From positions 4,340,001 to 4,404,000 of the forward strand of contig NZ_CP080417.1 in the NCBI RefSeq assembly GCF_019457535.1: a stretch of DNA of 64,000 nt. Reading direction: 5' to 3'. Source of the DNA: Shewanella halotolerans. GTDB taxonomy: Bacteria; Pseudomonadota; Gammaproteobacteria; Enterobacterales; Shewanellaceae. Made by a program: the position numbers and the translations under genes. Numbering within the stretch: the first letter of the stretch is position 1; every line of letters starts with the position of its first letter. Below the pieces are notes generated by a model that saw nothing but the letters and a program-made list of their open reading frames with translations, did no database searches and was not told the DNA's origin. Positions 1 through 8,248 of this stretch are shown here, piece by piece.

Positions 1-951
1 CGCCATAGAGTGTGGGAAGTTGTAGATAGAGTAGTTAGACACATAGCCAAAGCCCCCCTCATCAGGCGATGCCCAAGGTCCAGACTGAATGTGTGCCAGA
101 TGCACTGGAATCGCGCCCAGGCGGAACATCTCATACATGCCTTCACCGGTTGCGCCTGGGGCATTGGTACAGCCCACCTCAGAGGTCAGTGTCGGGTCCT
201 GCGCCATACGCAGATCCACGTTTTGCGCGAATCCGCCGGTTGCCATGATCACCCCACGCTTGGCACGGATCTTCAGCACTTTGCCTGGCTGGTCTTCGCC
301 GAAGTGGTAGTTCTCACGCATTTTCACGCCGAGCACTTCGCCCTTGTCGCCCACCAGGAAACCTTCAAACTTAGAACGGTTATGGGTGTGAACCCCCAGC
401 TTCTTACACTCTTTATAGAGGGGCTGAGTAATACCGGCGCCACAGCTAACGGTCGTCTGGTAAGTACGAGCCACAGAGTGACCACCAAGCTGTTGCAGGT
501 AAGGATGGAACTCGGCGCCCGCATCTATCGTCATCTGCAATGCCTCGACGGCGTGCGAAGCTACATGGCGCAGCAGGGCTTCATCGGCGATGCCGCGGCC
601 GGACTTGAGTTGGTCCGCCACCATACGATCGACCGAGTCTTCTACCCCCTCCTTCTTCTGCATCGGCGTACCCGGCGCCGCAAACAGGCCACCATTAATG
701 GCAGAGTTACCACCGAAGTAGGCCATTTTCTCGAAGATATGGACATCTTTCGCACCCTTGCGCGTGGCTTCAATCGCGGCCGCCAAGCCGGCGAAACCTG
801 AGCCGATAATCAATACTTCAACTTCTTTGTCCCATTTCACACCGTCAGCTTTCTCGGAAACTGCCATCGCAGGCGCGGCCATTGCGACACCCGCAGCGGC
901 TCCCATACCCTTGATGAAATTACGGCGTCCTAGCAGATCTACATTGCTCAT
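1..951 (-). CDS. Tat-exported FAD-dependent reductase, flavocytochrome c/fumarate reductase flavoprotein type (partial)
   Basis: The first 317 codons are present; the gene runs off the left edge. The N-terminus carries a twin-arginine motif (RRNFIKG, residues 9-15) and a short hydrophobic stretch ending AAPAMA, so the flavin-loaded protein is probably exported by Tat to the periplasm. A Rossmann FAD-binding motif follows (GSGFAGLAAAIEA, about residues 50-62), then an FMGGNS-like FAD segment (YFGGNSAINGG). Near the edge, QSGPWASPDE resembles a segment of Shewanella flavocytochrome c and urocanate-reductase-type enzymes. No heme-binding CxxCH lies before the flavin domain, so a separate cytochrome subunit would be needed for electrons. 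The substrate (fumarate, urocanate, cinnamate-like acids and others) cannot be told from this half. It is divergent from a LysR gene, with paired dyad sites between them. Confidence 0.85.
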   Translation of the reverse strand, partial: MSNVDLLGRRNFIKGMGAAAGVAMAAPAMAVSEKADGVKWDKEVEVLIIGSGFAGLAAAIEATRKGAKDVHIFEKMAYFGGNSAINGGLFAAPGTPMQKKEGVEDSVDRMVADQLKSGRGIADEALLRHVASHAVEALQMTIDAGAEFHPYLQQLGGHSVARTYQTTVSCGAGITQPLYKECKKLGVHTHNRSKFEGFLVGDKGEVLGVKMRENYHFGEDQPGKVLKIRAKRGVIMATGGFAQNVDLRMAQDPTLTSEVGCTNAPGATGEGMYEMFRLGAIPVHLAHIQSGPWASPDEGGFGYVSNYSIYNFPHSMA

Positions 952-996
952 CTGTTATCACCCTTTTGGTTTTATTCGACAGCGCCATCTTAGGGC

Positions 997-1010
997 TGGA
1001 ATGGGTTCCA
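997..1010. promoter_or_regulatory. Candidate LysR operator, copy 1
   Basis: A perfect dyad TGGAA-N4-TTCCA lies 46 bp upstream of the flavoprotein start. The same dyad recurs at 1113-1126. Both lie between the flavoprotein and the divergent LysR gene, where LysR-type proteins usually bind. The assignment to this LysR is inference. Confidence 0.5.
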
Positions 1011-1112
1011 AAACGGGAGTGAATCAACACTTGTTTTTAAAACAACTTGCTAACATAACTAAATTTGTAGCCAGCTCAAAAATCACCCAGAAACACTACC
1101 TTGTGAGTATTT

Positions 1113-1126
1113 TGGAAACCATTCCA
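1113..1126. promoter_or_regulatory. Candidate LysR operator, copy 2
   Basis: Second perfect TGGAA-N4-TTCCA dyad, centred 116 bp from the first and extended to a near-palindrome TTTTGGAA-N4-TTCCAAAA. It lies 129 bp upstream of the LysR start, which suits autoregulation or joint control of both divergent genes. Confidence 0.5.
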
Positions 1127-1254
1127 AAACATGACGCCATAGCCCATAACGCCTGAGAGGAGTGAGATATGGCTCAACGGCAAGATAAAAAGTCAGGCAA
1201 GCGCTGGCCCGCACTGGTAAGTTAGGCCCTATGTAGACCTACCTCAGCCGACCT

Positions 1255-2184
1255 ATGGAACTCGAAGATATCTATCGACAGGACTTAAGCCTATTAATCG
1301 CCCTGCAAGTCTTGGTCGAGGAGTGCAGCGTCACCCGCGCCGCTAAACGGTTACACCTGAGCCAATCAGCCACCAGCCGCATCTTGGCACGGCTAAGGCA
1401 AATGCTGGATGACCCGCTGTTTTCTCGGGTGGGTCAGCAACTGGTCCCCACTCAGTACGCCCTTGACTGCTACCGGCAGCTTCAGGGGCCGACCAGCGAA
1501 CTGCTCACACTCTTGACGCCCAATGCTTTCGTGCCCAGCCAATGCCGGCAAACTTTTACCCTGGCGGCCACCGACTTTGCCATTCAGGGGCTCTTGCCCT
1601 TCATCCTGCCGGAGATCTATCAACAGGCGCCAAACATCAGGCTGAATATCCTACCGGTACAGCACCAGACGCTCGCCTCGCAGCTCAGCCTGCAAGGGGT
1701 CGATATGGCAATCTGCCGCGCCTTGGGTCAGGTGTCGCCACTTGCCAGCACGCCACTAGGTCGTGTTGGTGTTAGCTGCCTGGTCTCCAGCTATCACCCT
1801 GTGGCGGATCGCCCATTAACGCTCACGGATTACCTGCACTATCCCCACGCCACCATCGCCATCAGCGACGGCGTGAAGGCGATAGTCGATGCAGCCATCG
1901 CTCAGCATCCACCCCGGCACGAGTGCTTACGTACCGCGCATCTAGACAGCGCCCTGGCCCTACTGTCGATTCATCCCCTCATTATCACCCTGCCCGAGGG
2001 ACTGGCCGAGATGGCCGCCGCCCGCCACCGACTCAGGGTCAAGCCCCTGCCCTTTGAGATCGCCGCGCTCAACTACAGTCTGTTTTGGCATTCGCGCTGC
2101 GAGCTGGATAAGGCCCAGGCTTGGTTGCGGGGCAAGATCACCGAACTCATTCGGCCGCTACTTGGCCAGCAAGGGAAGCCCTAG
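1255..2184 (+). CDS. LysR-family transcriptional regulator
   Basis: A 309-residue protein of normal LysR length. The N-terminal winged helix-turn-helix (about residues 10-68) has the typical SVTRAAKRLHLSQSATSRIL segment. The rest fits a periplasmic-binding-protein-like effector domain (about 95-300). It is transcribed away from the Tat flavoprotein gene across 303 bp that hold two TGGAA-N4-TTCCA dyads, so it probably controls that reductase in response to its substrate. The effector is unknown. No strong Shine-Dalgarno precedes the ATG. Confidence 0.9.
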   Translation: MELEDIYRQDLSLLIALQVLVEECSVTRAAKRLHLSQSATSRILARLRQMLDDPLFSRVGQQLVPTQYALDCYRQLQGPTSELLTLLTPNAFVPSQCRQTFTLAATDFAIQGLLPFILPEIYQQAPNIRLNILPVQHQTLASQLSLQGVDMAICRALGQVSPLASTPLGRVGVSCLVSSYHPVADRPLTLTDYLHYPHATIAISDGVKAIVDAAIAQHPPRHECLRTAHLDSALALLSIHPLIITLPEGLAEMAAARHRLRVKPLPFEIAALNYSLFWHSRCELDKAQAWLRGKITELIRPLLGQQGKP

Positions 2185-2240
2185 GCGCGGCGAGCCACGC
2201 CTTAGCGTTAGCGTTAGAGATACCATTAGCCGATGAGCAG

Positions 2241-2269
2241 GCAAAAAAAAGTGGCCAAGTGGCCACTTT
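2241..2269 (-). terminator. Intrinsic terminator of the acuI-type gene
   Basis: Stem AAAGTGGCCA/TGGCCACTTT with a two-base loop, followed on the minus strand by eight T. It lies between the convergent LysR and oxidoreductase genes and best fits the minus-strand gene, whose stop is 19 bp away. Confidence 0.75.
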
Positions 2270-2287
2270 GTTATCTGAGAGTAAAGG

Positions 2288-3268
2288 CTACACCTTAACC
2301 AATACCCGTCCGGTGACCTTACCTTTGACTATCTTGTTGGCGTACTCGCCCAGCTGCTCCAGGCTGATGGTCTGGCAGGCCTGCTGATAATAGCTTTCGG
2401 GTAGGAGTTCAAGCACCTGCTGCCAGGCCTTGATGCGCTTATCGATGGGGCAGGCCACAGAGTCGATACCCAACAGATTAACCCCACGCAAAATGAAAGG
2501 CATCACAGTCGTTGGCAGGGCAAAACCGCCCGCCAGACCACAGATGGCGGCGCTACCGCCATATTGCATCTGCGCCAGTGCCGTGGCCAGCACCTTGTTG
2601 CCTACGGTATCGACCACACCCGCCCAGCGCTGTTTCTCCAGCGGACGGCTGTCTTGTTCGAGCTCACTGCGATCGATCACCTCGCTGGCGCCCAATGCTT
2701 TTAACCAGTCGCCGTTAACCTCGACCCGGCCCGAGCTGGCCACCACGCGATAGCCAAGCTGAGCCAGCAAGGTCACCGCCACCGAGCCTACGCCGCCACT
2801 GGCACCTGTCACTAAGACGTCACCCTGCTCTGGGCTGACACCCGCCTGCTGCAGCGCCTGCACACATAGCATGGCGGTCAGGCCGGCCGTGCCTATCATC
2901 ATCGCCTTGGCGCCGTCACAGCCCTTAGGCATGGGCACCAGCCAGTCGGCCTTCACCCGCGCCTTCTCGGCCATGCCGCCCCAATGGTTCTCACCCACGC
3001 CCCAGCCGGTCAGGATCACCTCATCACCGGGCTGAAAACGAGAGTCGGCCGACTCGCTCACCACACCGGCGAAGTCTATGCCCGGCACCATGGGGAACTC
3101 GCGAATGATCTTACCAAGGCCGGTGATCGCCAGGCCATCCTTATAGTTGAGCGATGAGTAACTCACGTCCACCAGCACCTCACCCTCGGGCAGATCGCTC
3201 TCAGGCAGCAGTTTCACATCGGCTTGGGTCTGTTTATCTAGCTGGGTCAATACGAGTGCCTTGAACAT
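2288..3268 (-). CDS. acuI: Acryloyl-CoA reductase-type MDR oxidoreductase (AcuI/YhdH)
   Basis: A 326-residue medium-chain dehydrogenase/reductase without structural zinc cysteines, as in the YhdH/AcuI family. Family marks are the N-terminal MFKALVL, the SSLNYKDGLA segment (about 38-47), VPGIDFAG (about 62-69) and the NADPH-binding TGASGGVGSVAV motif (about 154-165). AcuI enzymes reduce acryloyl-CoA to propionyl-CoA with NADPH, which detoxifies acryloyl-CoA made during DMSP or 3-hydroxypropionate breakdown. A cytosolic role is expected. It stands alone between the LysR and sigma-54 activator genes, so its physiological substrate here is inference. A GGAGG-like Shine-Dalgarno precedes the start. 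Confidence 0.82.
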   Translation of the reverse strand: MFKALVLTQLDKQTQADVKLLPESDLPEGEVLVDVSYSSLNYKDGLAITGLGKIIREFPMVPGIDFAGVVSESADSRFQPGDEVILTGWGVGENHWGGMAEKARVKADWLVPMPKGCDGAKAMMIGTAGLTAMLCVQALQQAGVSPEQGDVLVTGASGGVGSVAVTLLAQLGYRVVASSGRVEVNGDWLKALGASEVIDRSELEQDSRPLEKQRWAGVVDTVGNKVLATALAQMQYGGSAAICGLAGGFALPTTVMPFILRGVNLLGIDSVACPIDKRIKAWQQVLELLPESYYQQACQTISLEQLGEYANKIVKGKVTGRVLVKV

Positions 3269-3371
3269 GGGGCCTCCTTAACAACAAAATGGACTGACAG
3301 ATTAGTGCATCTGCCATCATGAATACACTGCACATTTTGCATGAACTGCATGCAGCTTGCGCATAGCTAGA

Positions 3372-5147
3372 TCAGGGTTTGAGCCCCAATGCCTTGAGTT
3401 TTCGATACAAGGTATTGCGGCTGATCCCCAAGTGTTTGGCACAGCGGCTGACATTGCCCTCAAACCTGTGGAAGCTTGAGACGATATTGGCGTTGACCAT
3501 GAGACTAAGCTCACTCTCGCAGGCCGCCATCTGCTCGCCCGCCTGCTCAGGCAGCTGCAGCTGGGCCTGCAGGGTGTCGGGCAGATGCTGCCAATTGAGT
3601 TCGGGATCGCCATCGGCCATCAGACAGGCCACCTGCATCAGGTTATCCAGCTCCCTCAGGTTGCCCGGCCAGTCGTGGGCCAACAGTCGCCTCAGTAGCT
3701 GAGGGCAGAGCTGCTGCGGCGCCTGGCGATAGCGCCTATGCAGCTTGTGAATGATGCGTTCTATATCGGCGCGCTGACGCAGGGGCGGCAGCGACACCTG
3801 CAGGCCGTTGAGGCGATAGTAGAGATCCTCCCTAAATGCTCCCTCATTCACCAGCTGGCGCAGATCCGCGTGGGTCGCGGCCACCACCTGAATATCCACC
3901 TTGTAGCTGCGATTGCCGCCCACTGGCACCACCTCGCGCTCCTGAAGCACCCGAAGCAAGCGGCTCTGGGTCGCCAGCGGCATCTCGCCTATCTCGTCGA
4001 GAAACAGAAAGCCGCCATCGGCCTGACGTATCTTGCCCTCGAACCCCTGACGAGAGGCGCCGGTGAAGGCCCCGGCCTGATAGCCGAAGAGTTCTGACTC
4101 CACCAAATCTGCGGGTAGTGCGGCGCAGTTAACCGCCACCAGGGCCGCCTGGGCGCGGGCACTCTGTCCATGGAGCTTCTTCACAAACTGCTCCTTGCCC
4201 ACCCCTGTCTCGCCGCAGATGAGCAGCGGAATGTTGCGTCCCACCACTTTATTGGCCTGCTGCCAGGCGCGCTCTAGCTTAGGGTCGCGAAAACGCACGC
4301 CTATCTGCTGGCTCACCAGCTGGCTTGGCCGGGTTTCGACCAGCTGCTGGGTCTTGAGGTGCAGGCGTTGGTCCTGACACACCTGCTCACCGCTGTTCCA
4401 GCTCGCACCCAGGTGACGGTCGATATCGTCGCCGATGCGCGGCCTGTGTAGCAGACGCTTGGCCATGGCGTTGCAGCCTAAGATCTTGCCGTCGACATTG
4501 GCCACCACTATCCCCTGCCAGCCTGAGGTGATCAGCGACGGCTGCTCGGCGAGATCGATGCGGTAGTGACTGCCGGGCAGATGACACAGCAGCGCCGTCT
4601 CTATCTGTTGCACCAGGCTGGCGATGAGCACCAGGGTCTGCTGGGTATGACGCTGCTGCTCGCTGGTGATGTCGATGGCGCCGAGTAGCTCGCCTTCGGG
4701 GGAGAAGATGGGGCTGGCGGTGCAGCTCATAAATCTGTGGTGACGGATGAAGTGCTGCTCGCCGATCACCGCCACCGTCTGCCTTGCGGTCAGGGCCGTG
4801 CCTATGGCGTTGGTGCCCTTGTGCTCCTCACGCCAATTGACCCCCACATCCAGGGCGACGTTGGCCAGCTTATCCGAGTAGCGGCTGACGCCCCAATGGC
4901 AGAGCACATAGCCGTCGCGATCTGAGAGGATCAGTCGGCTCTGGCTGTGGGCCATCATCTGATTAAACAGGGGCAATGCATGCTGTTTGGTGAGATTGAT
5001 GAGTTGCTTGTTGGCGTGATGCCGCTCGGCGAGCGCGTCGGCGTTGAGTCGTAATTCTTGCGGTAACTTGGCTTCGCTTAACCCAGCGCCCTGACTACGA
5101 GACCATGAGTCAGACAACCAAGCCTGTGTCTGTGGAGCTATCGTCAT
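3372..5147 (-). CDS. Sigma-54-dependent Fis-family activator, AcoR type
   Basis: A 591-residue enhancer-binding protein. A GAF-like sensor region comes first (about 60-190), then a linker/PAS-like region, then a AAA+ domain with Walker A GETGVGKE (about 311-318) and the sigma-54 contact loop GAFTGA (about 358). The C-terminus is a Fis-type helix-turn-helix (about 555-591, CAKHLGISRNTLYRKLK). The ATG at 5147 was chosen because GGAA sits 8 nt before it; an in-frame ATG at 5183 lacks a Shine-Dalgarno. AcoR-type proteins activate acetoin, alcohol or aldehyde catabolism. The adjacent divergent aldehyde dehydrogenase gene has a -24/-12 promoter and is the likely target. The inducer is unknown. Confidence 0.9.
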   Translation of the reverse strand: MTIAPQTQAWLSDSWSRSQGAGLSEAKLPQELRLNADALAERHHANKQLINLTKQHALPLFNQMMAHSQSRLILSDRDGYVLCHWGVSRYSDKLANVALDVGVNWREEHKGTNAIGTALTARQTVAVIGEQHFIRHHRFMSCTASPIFSPEGELLGAIDITSEQQRHTQQTLVLIASLVQQIETALLCHLPGSHYRIDLAEQPSLITSGWQGIVVANVDGKILGCNAMAKRLLHRPRIGDDIDRHLGASWNSGEQVCQDQRLHLKTQQLVETRPSQLVSQQIGVRFRDPKLERAWQQANKVVGRNIPLLICGETGVGKEQFVKKLHGQSARAQAALVAVNCAALPADLVESELFGYQAGAFTGASRQGFEGKIRQADGGFLFLDEIGEMPLATQSRLLRVLQEREVVPVGGNRSYKVDIQVVAATHADLRQLVNEGAFREDLYYRLNGLQVSLPPLRQRADIERIIHKLHRRYRQAPQQLCPQLLRRLLAHDWPGNLRELDNLMQVACLMADGDPELNWQHLPDTLQAQLQLPEQAGEQMAACESELSLMVNANIVSSFHRFEGNVSRCAKHLGISRNTLYRKLKALGLKP

Positions 5148-5303
5148 AACAGTGTTCCATTTTGGCACACCCGAGGTGCGCACTTATGTCACAGTGCATG
5201 CCAACTGCCAGTGCTACACCATCCTGGACCACGCACATTCGGACATCAAAAATTAGTTTTTCATCATACTGTTACTCCATCCACATCACAACTCCTGCCA
5301 GTT

Positions 5304-5318
5304 TGGCCTAGGCTTTGC
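5304..5318 (+). promoter_or_regulatory. Sigma-54 (-24/-12) promoter of the aldehyde dehydrogenase gene
   Basis: TGGCCTAGGCTTTGC matches the TGGCAC-N5-TTGC consensus, with GG and GC exactly 12 bp apart. It lies about 155 bp upstream of the dehydrogenase ATG, leaving a long leader. Between it and the activator start are GC-rich dyads such as GTGCGCAC at 5176-5183 that could serve as enhancer sites (inference). Confidence 0.75.
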
Positions 5319-5473
5319 GTTAGCTAACCTGAGTCTGCGCCCTAATGAACACAAGCGTGACACTCAAATGGGGCACAGATAAAAAATTTAAACCTGTTGT
5401 TTTTTAAACATAAAAATAGGGCGCCCGGCAGAGGCGTCTTTCGACAAGACAAAACCATACAAGGAAGCTCAAG

Positions 5474-6994
5474 ATGATCTACAGCAAGCCAGGCACGACA
5501 GATGCCATAGTTAACTTCAACAGCCGTTACGACAACTTCATTGGGGGACAGTGGGTCGCGCCTGTGGGCGGGGAATATTTCGATAACCGCTCACCCGTCG
5601 ACGGCCAGGTGTTTTGTCAGGTGGCCCGCTCGGACGAGCGCGATATCGAGCTGGCACTGGACGCCGCCCACGCCGCCAAGGATGCCTGGGGCAAGACCTC
5701 GGTGACCGAACGCGCTAACTTACTGCTGAAGATCGCCGATCGCGTCGAGCATAATCTGGAGTTCCTCGCGGTGGCCGAAACCTGGGAGAACGGTAAAGCA
5801 GTACGCGAAACCCTGAATGCGGATCTGCCGCTGTTTGTGGATCATTTCCGCTACTTCGCCGGTTGTATCCGCGCCCAGGAAGGCAGCGCCGCCGATATCG
5901 ACAACAACACCGTCAGCTACCACTTCCCCGAGCCGCTGGGCGTCGTCGGCCAGATCATCCCCTGGAACTTCCCGCTGCTGATGGCCGCCTGGAAGATCGC
6001 CCCGGCGCTGGCCGCCGGTAACTGCATAGTGCTCAAGCCCGCCGAGCAGACACCCGTCTCCATCCTGGTGATGGTCGAACTCATTCAGGATCTGCTGCCA
6101 GCCGGCGTGCTCAATATCGTCAACGGTTTCGGCACCGAGGCGGGTCAGGCACTGGCGGTCAGCAAGCGCATCGCCAAGCTGGCCTTCACCGGCTCGACTC
6201 AGATTGGCCACCATATCCTCAAGTGCGCCGCCGAGTCGCTGATCCCCTCCACCGTCGAACTGGGCGGCAAGTCGCCCAACATCTACTTTGCCGACGTGAT
6301 GGAACAGGAAGACGAGTATCTGGATAAGGCGGTTGAAGGCATGCTGCTGGCCTTCTTCAACCAGGGAGAGGTCTGTACCTGCCCGTCACGGGTGCTGATC
6401 GCCGAGTCCATCTACGACAAGTTCATCGACAAGGTGATCGCCCGCGCCAAGACGATCAAGCAGGGCAACCCGCTGGATACCGACACCCAGGTAGGTGCCC
6501 AGGCCTCCCAGGAGCAGTTCGATAAGATCCTAAGTTACCTGGAGATCGGTCGTAACGAGGGCGCCGAGGTGCTAATTGGTGGCACCAGCTGCCAGCTGTC
6601 TGGCGATCAGAGCAGCGGCTTCTATATCGAACCCACCATACTCAAGGGCCACAACAAGATGCGCGTCTTCCAGGAGGAGATCTTCGGCCCGGTTATTTCA
6701 GTCACCACCTTCAAGGATGAGGCCGAGGCGCTGGCCATCGCCAACGACACCGAATATGGCCTGGGTGCCGGCGTCTGGACCCGCGACATGAACCGCGCCC
6801 AGCGCATGGGCCGCGGCATTCAGGCCGGACGCGTGTGGATCAACTGCTACCACGCCTACCCTGCCCACGCCGCCTTCGGTGGCTACAAGAAGTCAGGCAT
6901 AGGTCGCGAGACCCACAAGATGATGCTCAGCCATTACCAGAACACCAAAAACTTGCTCGTCAGCTACGACGTCAACCCGCTGGGTTTCTTCTAA
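5474..6994 (+). CDS. exaC: NAD-dependent aldehyde dehydrogenase, ExaC/acetaldehyde type
   Basis: A 506-residue aldehyde dehydrogenase oxidising an aldehyde, probably acetaldehyde or a related short aldehyde, to the acid with NAD+. Visible motifs are the cofactor-binding segments IIPWNFPLLM and FTGSTQIG, the general base in VELGGKSPN (Glu262) and the nucleophile in NQGEVCTCPSR (Cys301). The NQGxVCTCPSR form is typical of the ExaC/AldB class. A GGAAG Shine-Dalgarno lies before the ATG. The upstream sigma-54 promoter and divergent AcoR-type activator suggest induction by alcohols, acetoin or aldehydes. A strong terminator follows, so it is a single-gene unit. Confidence 0.9.
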   Translation: MIYSKPGTTDAIVNFNSRYDNFIGGQWVAPVGGEYFDNRSPVDGQVFCQVARSDERDIELALDAAHAAKDAWGKTSVTERANLLLKIADRVEHNLEFLAVAETWENGKAVRETLNADLPLFVDHFRYFAGCIRAQEGSAADIDNNTVSYHFPEPLGVVGQIIPWNFPLLMAAWKIAPALAAGNCIVLKPAEQTPVSILVMVELIQDLLPAGVLNIVNGFGTEAGQALAVSKRIAKLAFTGSTQIGHHILKCAAESLIPSTVELGGKSPNIYFADVMEQEDEYLDKAVEGMLLAFFNQGEVCTCPSRVLIAESIYDKFIDKVIARAKTIKQGNPLDTDTQVGAQASQEQFDKILSYLEIGRNEGAEVLIGGTSCQLSGDQSSGFYIEPTILKGHNKMRVFQEEIFGPVISVTTFKDEAEALAIANDTEYGLGAGVWTRDMNRAQRMGRGIQAGRVWINCYHAYPAHAAFGGYKKSGIGRETHKMMLSHYQNTKNLLVSYDVNPLGFF

Positions 6995-7012
6995 CCTCAC
7001 TCTCCGTTAAAA

Positions 7013-7056
7013 GCATAGAGCCTGCCGGGACACAATCCCGGCAGGCTCTATCTTTT
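7013..7056 (+). terminator. Intrinsic terminator after the aldehyde dehydrogenase gene
   Basis: A perfect 16-bp stem (7015-7030 with 7036-7051), five-base loop, followed by CTTTT. It marks the end of the core segment; the AT-rich cassette region begins just after it. Confidence 0.9.
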
Positions 7057-7113
7057 CATAAAGATACCGCTAGCTTAGTAAGCTAGCATCAAACTGATTT
7101 TAGATTTGGAAGG

Positions 7114-7602
7114 CTAGCTTGAACTGGATATCTTTATAATTTTGTTACTTCTACCTTTTTTCACATAATCGATGGATACACATTGCCCATCTTTTAGAAA
7201 ATTATCCAAGTGATCTTTGCTATGAAAATATAATGGGTCATCATAGTTTGAAAACTCGAAATCAACATTCCCCACATTAAAAGACTCGACAATGGTACCT
7301 TGCTTTGGCTTTTTCACCTTGTAATTTGTTAGGCAACCTTTGACATTTGAGTACGTTTTATTTTCGACTATATTTTGCAACTCTACTTGCCTCATATAAC
7401 TAAAAACAAAGGCTATTACCCAAAAAGCCATTAAACCTGTGAATGCACGAACCAAAGTAACTCTTTTTATTTTGGTTACTTTAGATGCGACCTCCGAGAA
7501 CACTGGATACTTGAGAACAATCGTGATTAGTAAAAAAATAAAAATTGGTGTTATCAATAAGTCGATTCTTGTGTTTGTCGTAACTTCAAAATATGTGCTC
7601 AA
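7114..7602 (-). CDS. Unknown small membrane protein (last gene of cassette array)
   Basis: 162 residues, AT-rich and unlike the surrounding core genes in base use. Two hydrophobic segments (about 13-31 and 53-69) suggest two membrane spans, followed by a soluble tail of about 90 residues with two cysteines. No family is recognised. The start is a TTG; the only ATG just upstream opens a four-codon frame that ends in TGA overlapping this TTG, so translation may be coupled. It follows attC A, whose core is altered, and no attC can be seen downstream of its stop. It may therefore be the worn terminal cassette or a non-cassette neighbour. Confidence 0.6.
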   Translation of the reverse strand: MSTYFEVTTNTRIDLLITPIFIFLLITIVLKYPVFSEVASKVTKIKRVTLVRAFTGLMAFWVIAFVFSYMRQVELQNIVENKTYSNVKGCLTNYKVKKPKQGTIVESFNVGNVDFEFSNYDDPLYFHSKDHLDNFLKDGQCVSIDYVKKGRSNKIIKISSSS

Positions 7603-7615
7603 ACTATTTCCATCC

Positions 7616-7715
7616 AGTTAGCGCTCGCATAAGAGACCCCAAAATACTTTTCTAAAATTTTCAACGAAAGAGCACATGCCAAGCATTTTTCGTCCCTTTG
7701 AGTAACTTGTTAGAG
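7616..7715 (-). other. attC site A (altered core)
   Basis: A 100-bp attC after the gene at 7720-8169. Its R'' box CTCTAAC (minus strand) is followed by AAG, and an inner ACGAAAAATGC/GCTCTTTCGTT pairing is visible. The distal core reads GCGCTAACT where GCGTTRRRY is expected, one T-to-C change at the cleavage position. It may no longer recombine. Confidence 0.7.
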
Positions 7716-7719
7716 TTTT

Positions 7720-8169
7720 CTACTCGAGGACTTTGAATTTACTAATTTCATAAAAGCATTCATCATCTATTGTGTCTTTACTCCAATCAACTTTGATTAC
7801 TTCTGGAAATCCAAATTTCGGGTGGTATTTAATTTCCATACTTGCAGCTTCAAATAACCCTTTATTTGAAGCTTTAAAAAGATCGTCAATAACCAATTTA
7901 TGCTCGTGTTCACCAAGTTTCTCAAAAAGTGCTACACCATTTACGACTAAAACTTTTGAGCCAGCTACATACATACAACCTTCTTGGGCGACATAGCTGT
8001 ACCTTTCAGGTTCATTTTGTAGCCAAATCTCCAATTGACTCGCTATTTTTTCGTGTGTTTGAGAGTTTACCGATTGATGCCCAATTCCCCAAAAACTAAA
8101 TATTAGGACTATTATCGTTCCTAATACAAAGAAGATTGAATATGGATTGCGGGTATCGAATATTTGCAT
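7720..8169 (-). CDS. Cassette-borne DUF6174-like membrane-anchored protein
   Basis: 149 residues with one N-terminal hydrophobic segment (about 11-30) acting as an anchor or uncleaved signal, then an extracytoplasmic domain. The TIDD-like segment near 128-133 and the preceding FGFPEVIKVDWS resemble the DUF6174 family; this is recognition by eye only. Two cysteines (about 65 and 138) could form a disulfide. The ATG lies seven bases after the recombination core of attC B, so the cassette has almost no leader and must depend on an outside promoter. The function is unknown. Confidence 0.7.
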   Translation of the reverse strand: MQIFDTRNPYSIFFVLGTIIVLIFSFWGIGHQSVNSQTHEKIASQLEIWLQNEPERYSYVAQEGCMYVAGSKVLVVNGVALFEKLGEHEHKLVIDDLFKASNKGLFEAASMEIKYHPKFGFPEVIKVDWSKDTIDDECFYEISKFKVLE

Positions 8170-8173
8170 AAAA

Positions 8174-8242
8174 CTCTAACGCCCAGCTCCGTGGGCAATT
8201 GGAGCGCAGCGTAAATTGATCCGCTGCAGCTGCTTGTTAGCT
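8174..8242 (-). other. attC site B
   Basis: A 69-bp attC. Its R'' box AGCTAAC is followed by AAG, and its distal core is GCGTTAGAG. The outer arms CTAACAAGCAGCT and AGCTGGGCGTTAG pair except at the usual central bulge, and the inner GCAGCG/CGCTGC pair closes the hairpin. This is the shortest attC of the array. Confidence 0.88.
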
Positions 8243-8248
8243 GTGATG

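Noticed and set aside
10..801. 263-codon open frame on the plus strand
   Set aside because: It is the antisense shadow of the Tat flavoprotein gene, whose motifs are clear on the minus strand.
7069..7087. Palindrome GCTAGCTTA-G-TAAGCTAGC as an attC for the last cassette
   Set aside because: It lacks GTTRRRY cores and the AACAAG end; it is a simple palindrome of unknown role.
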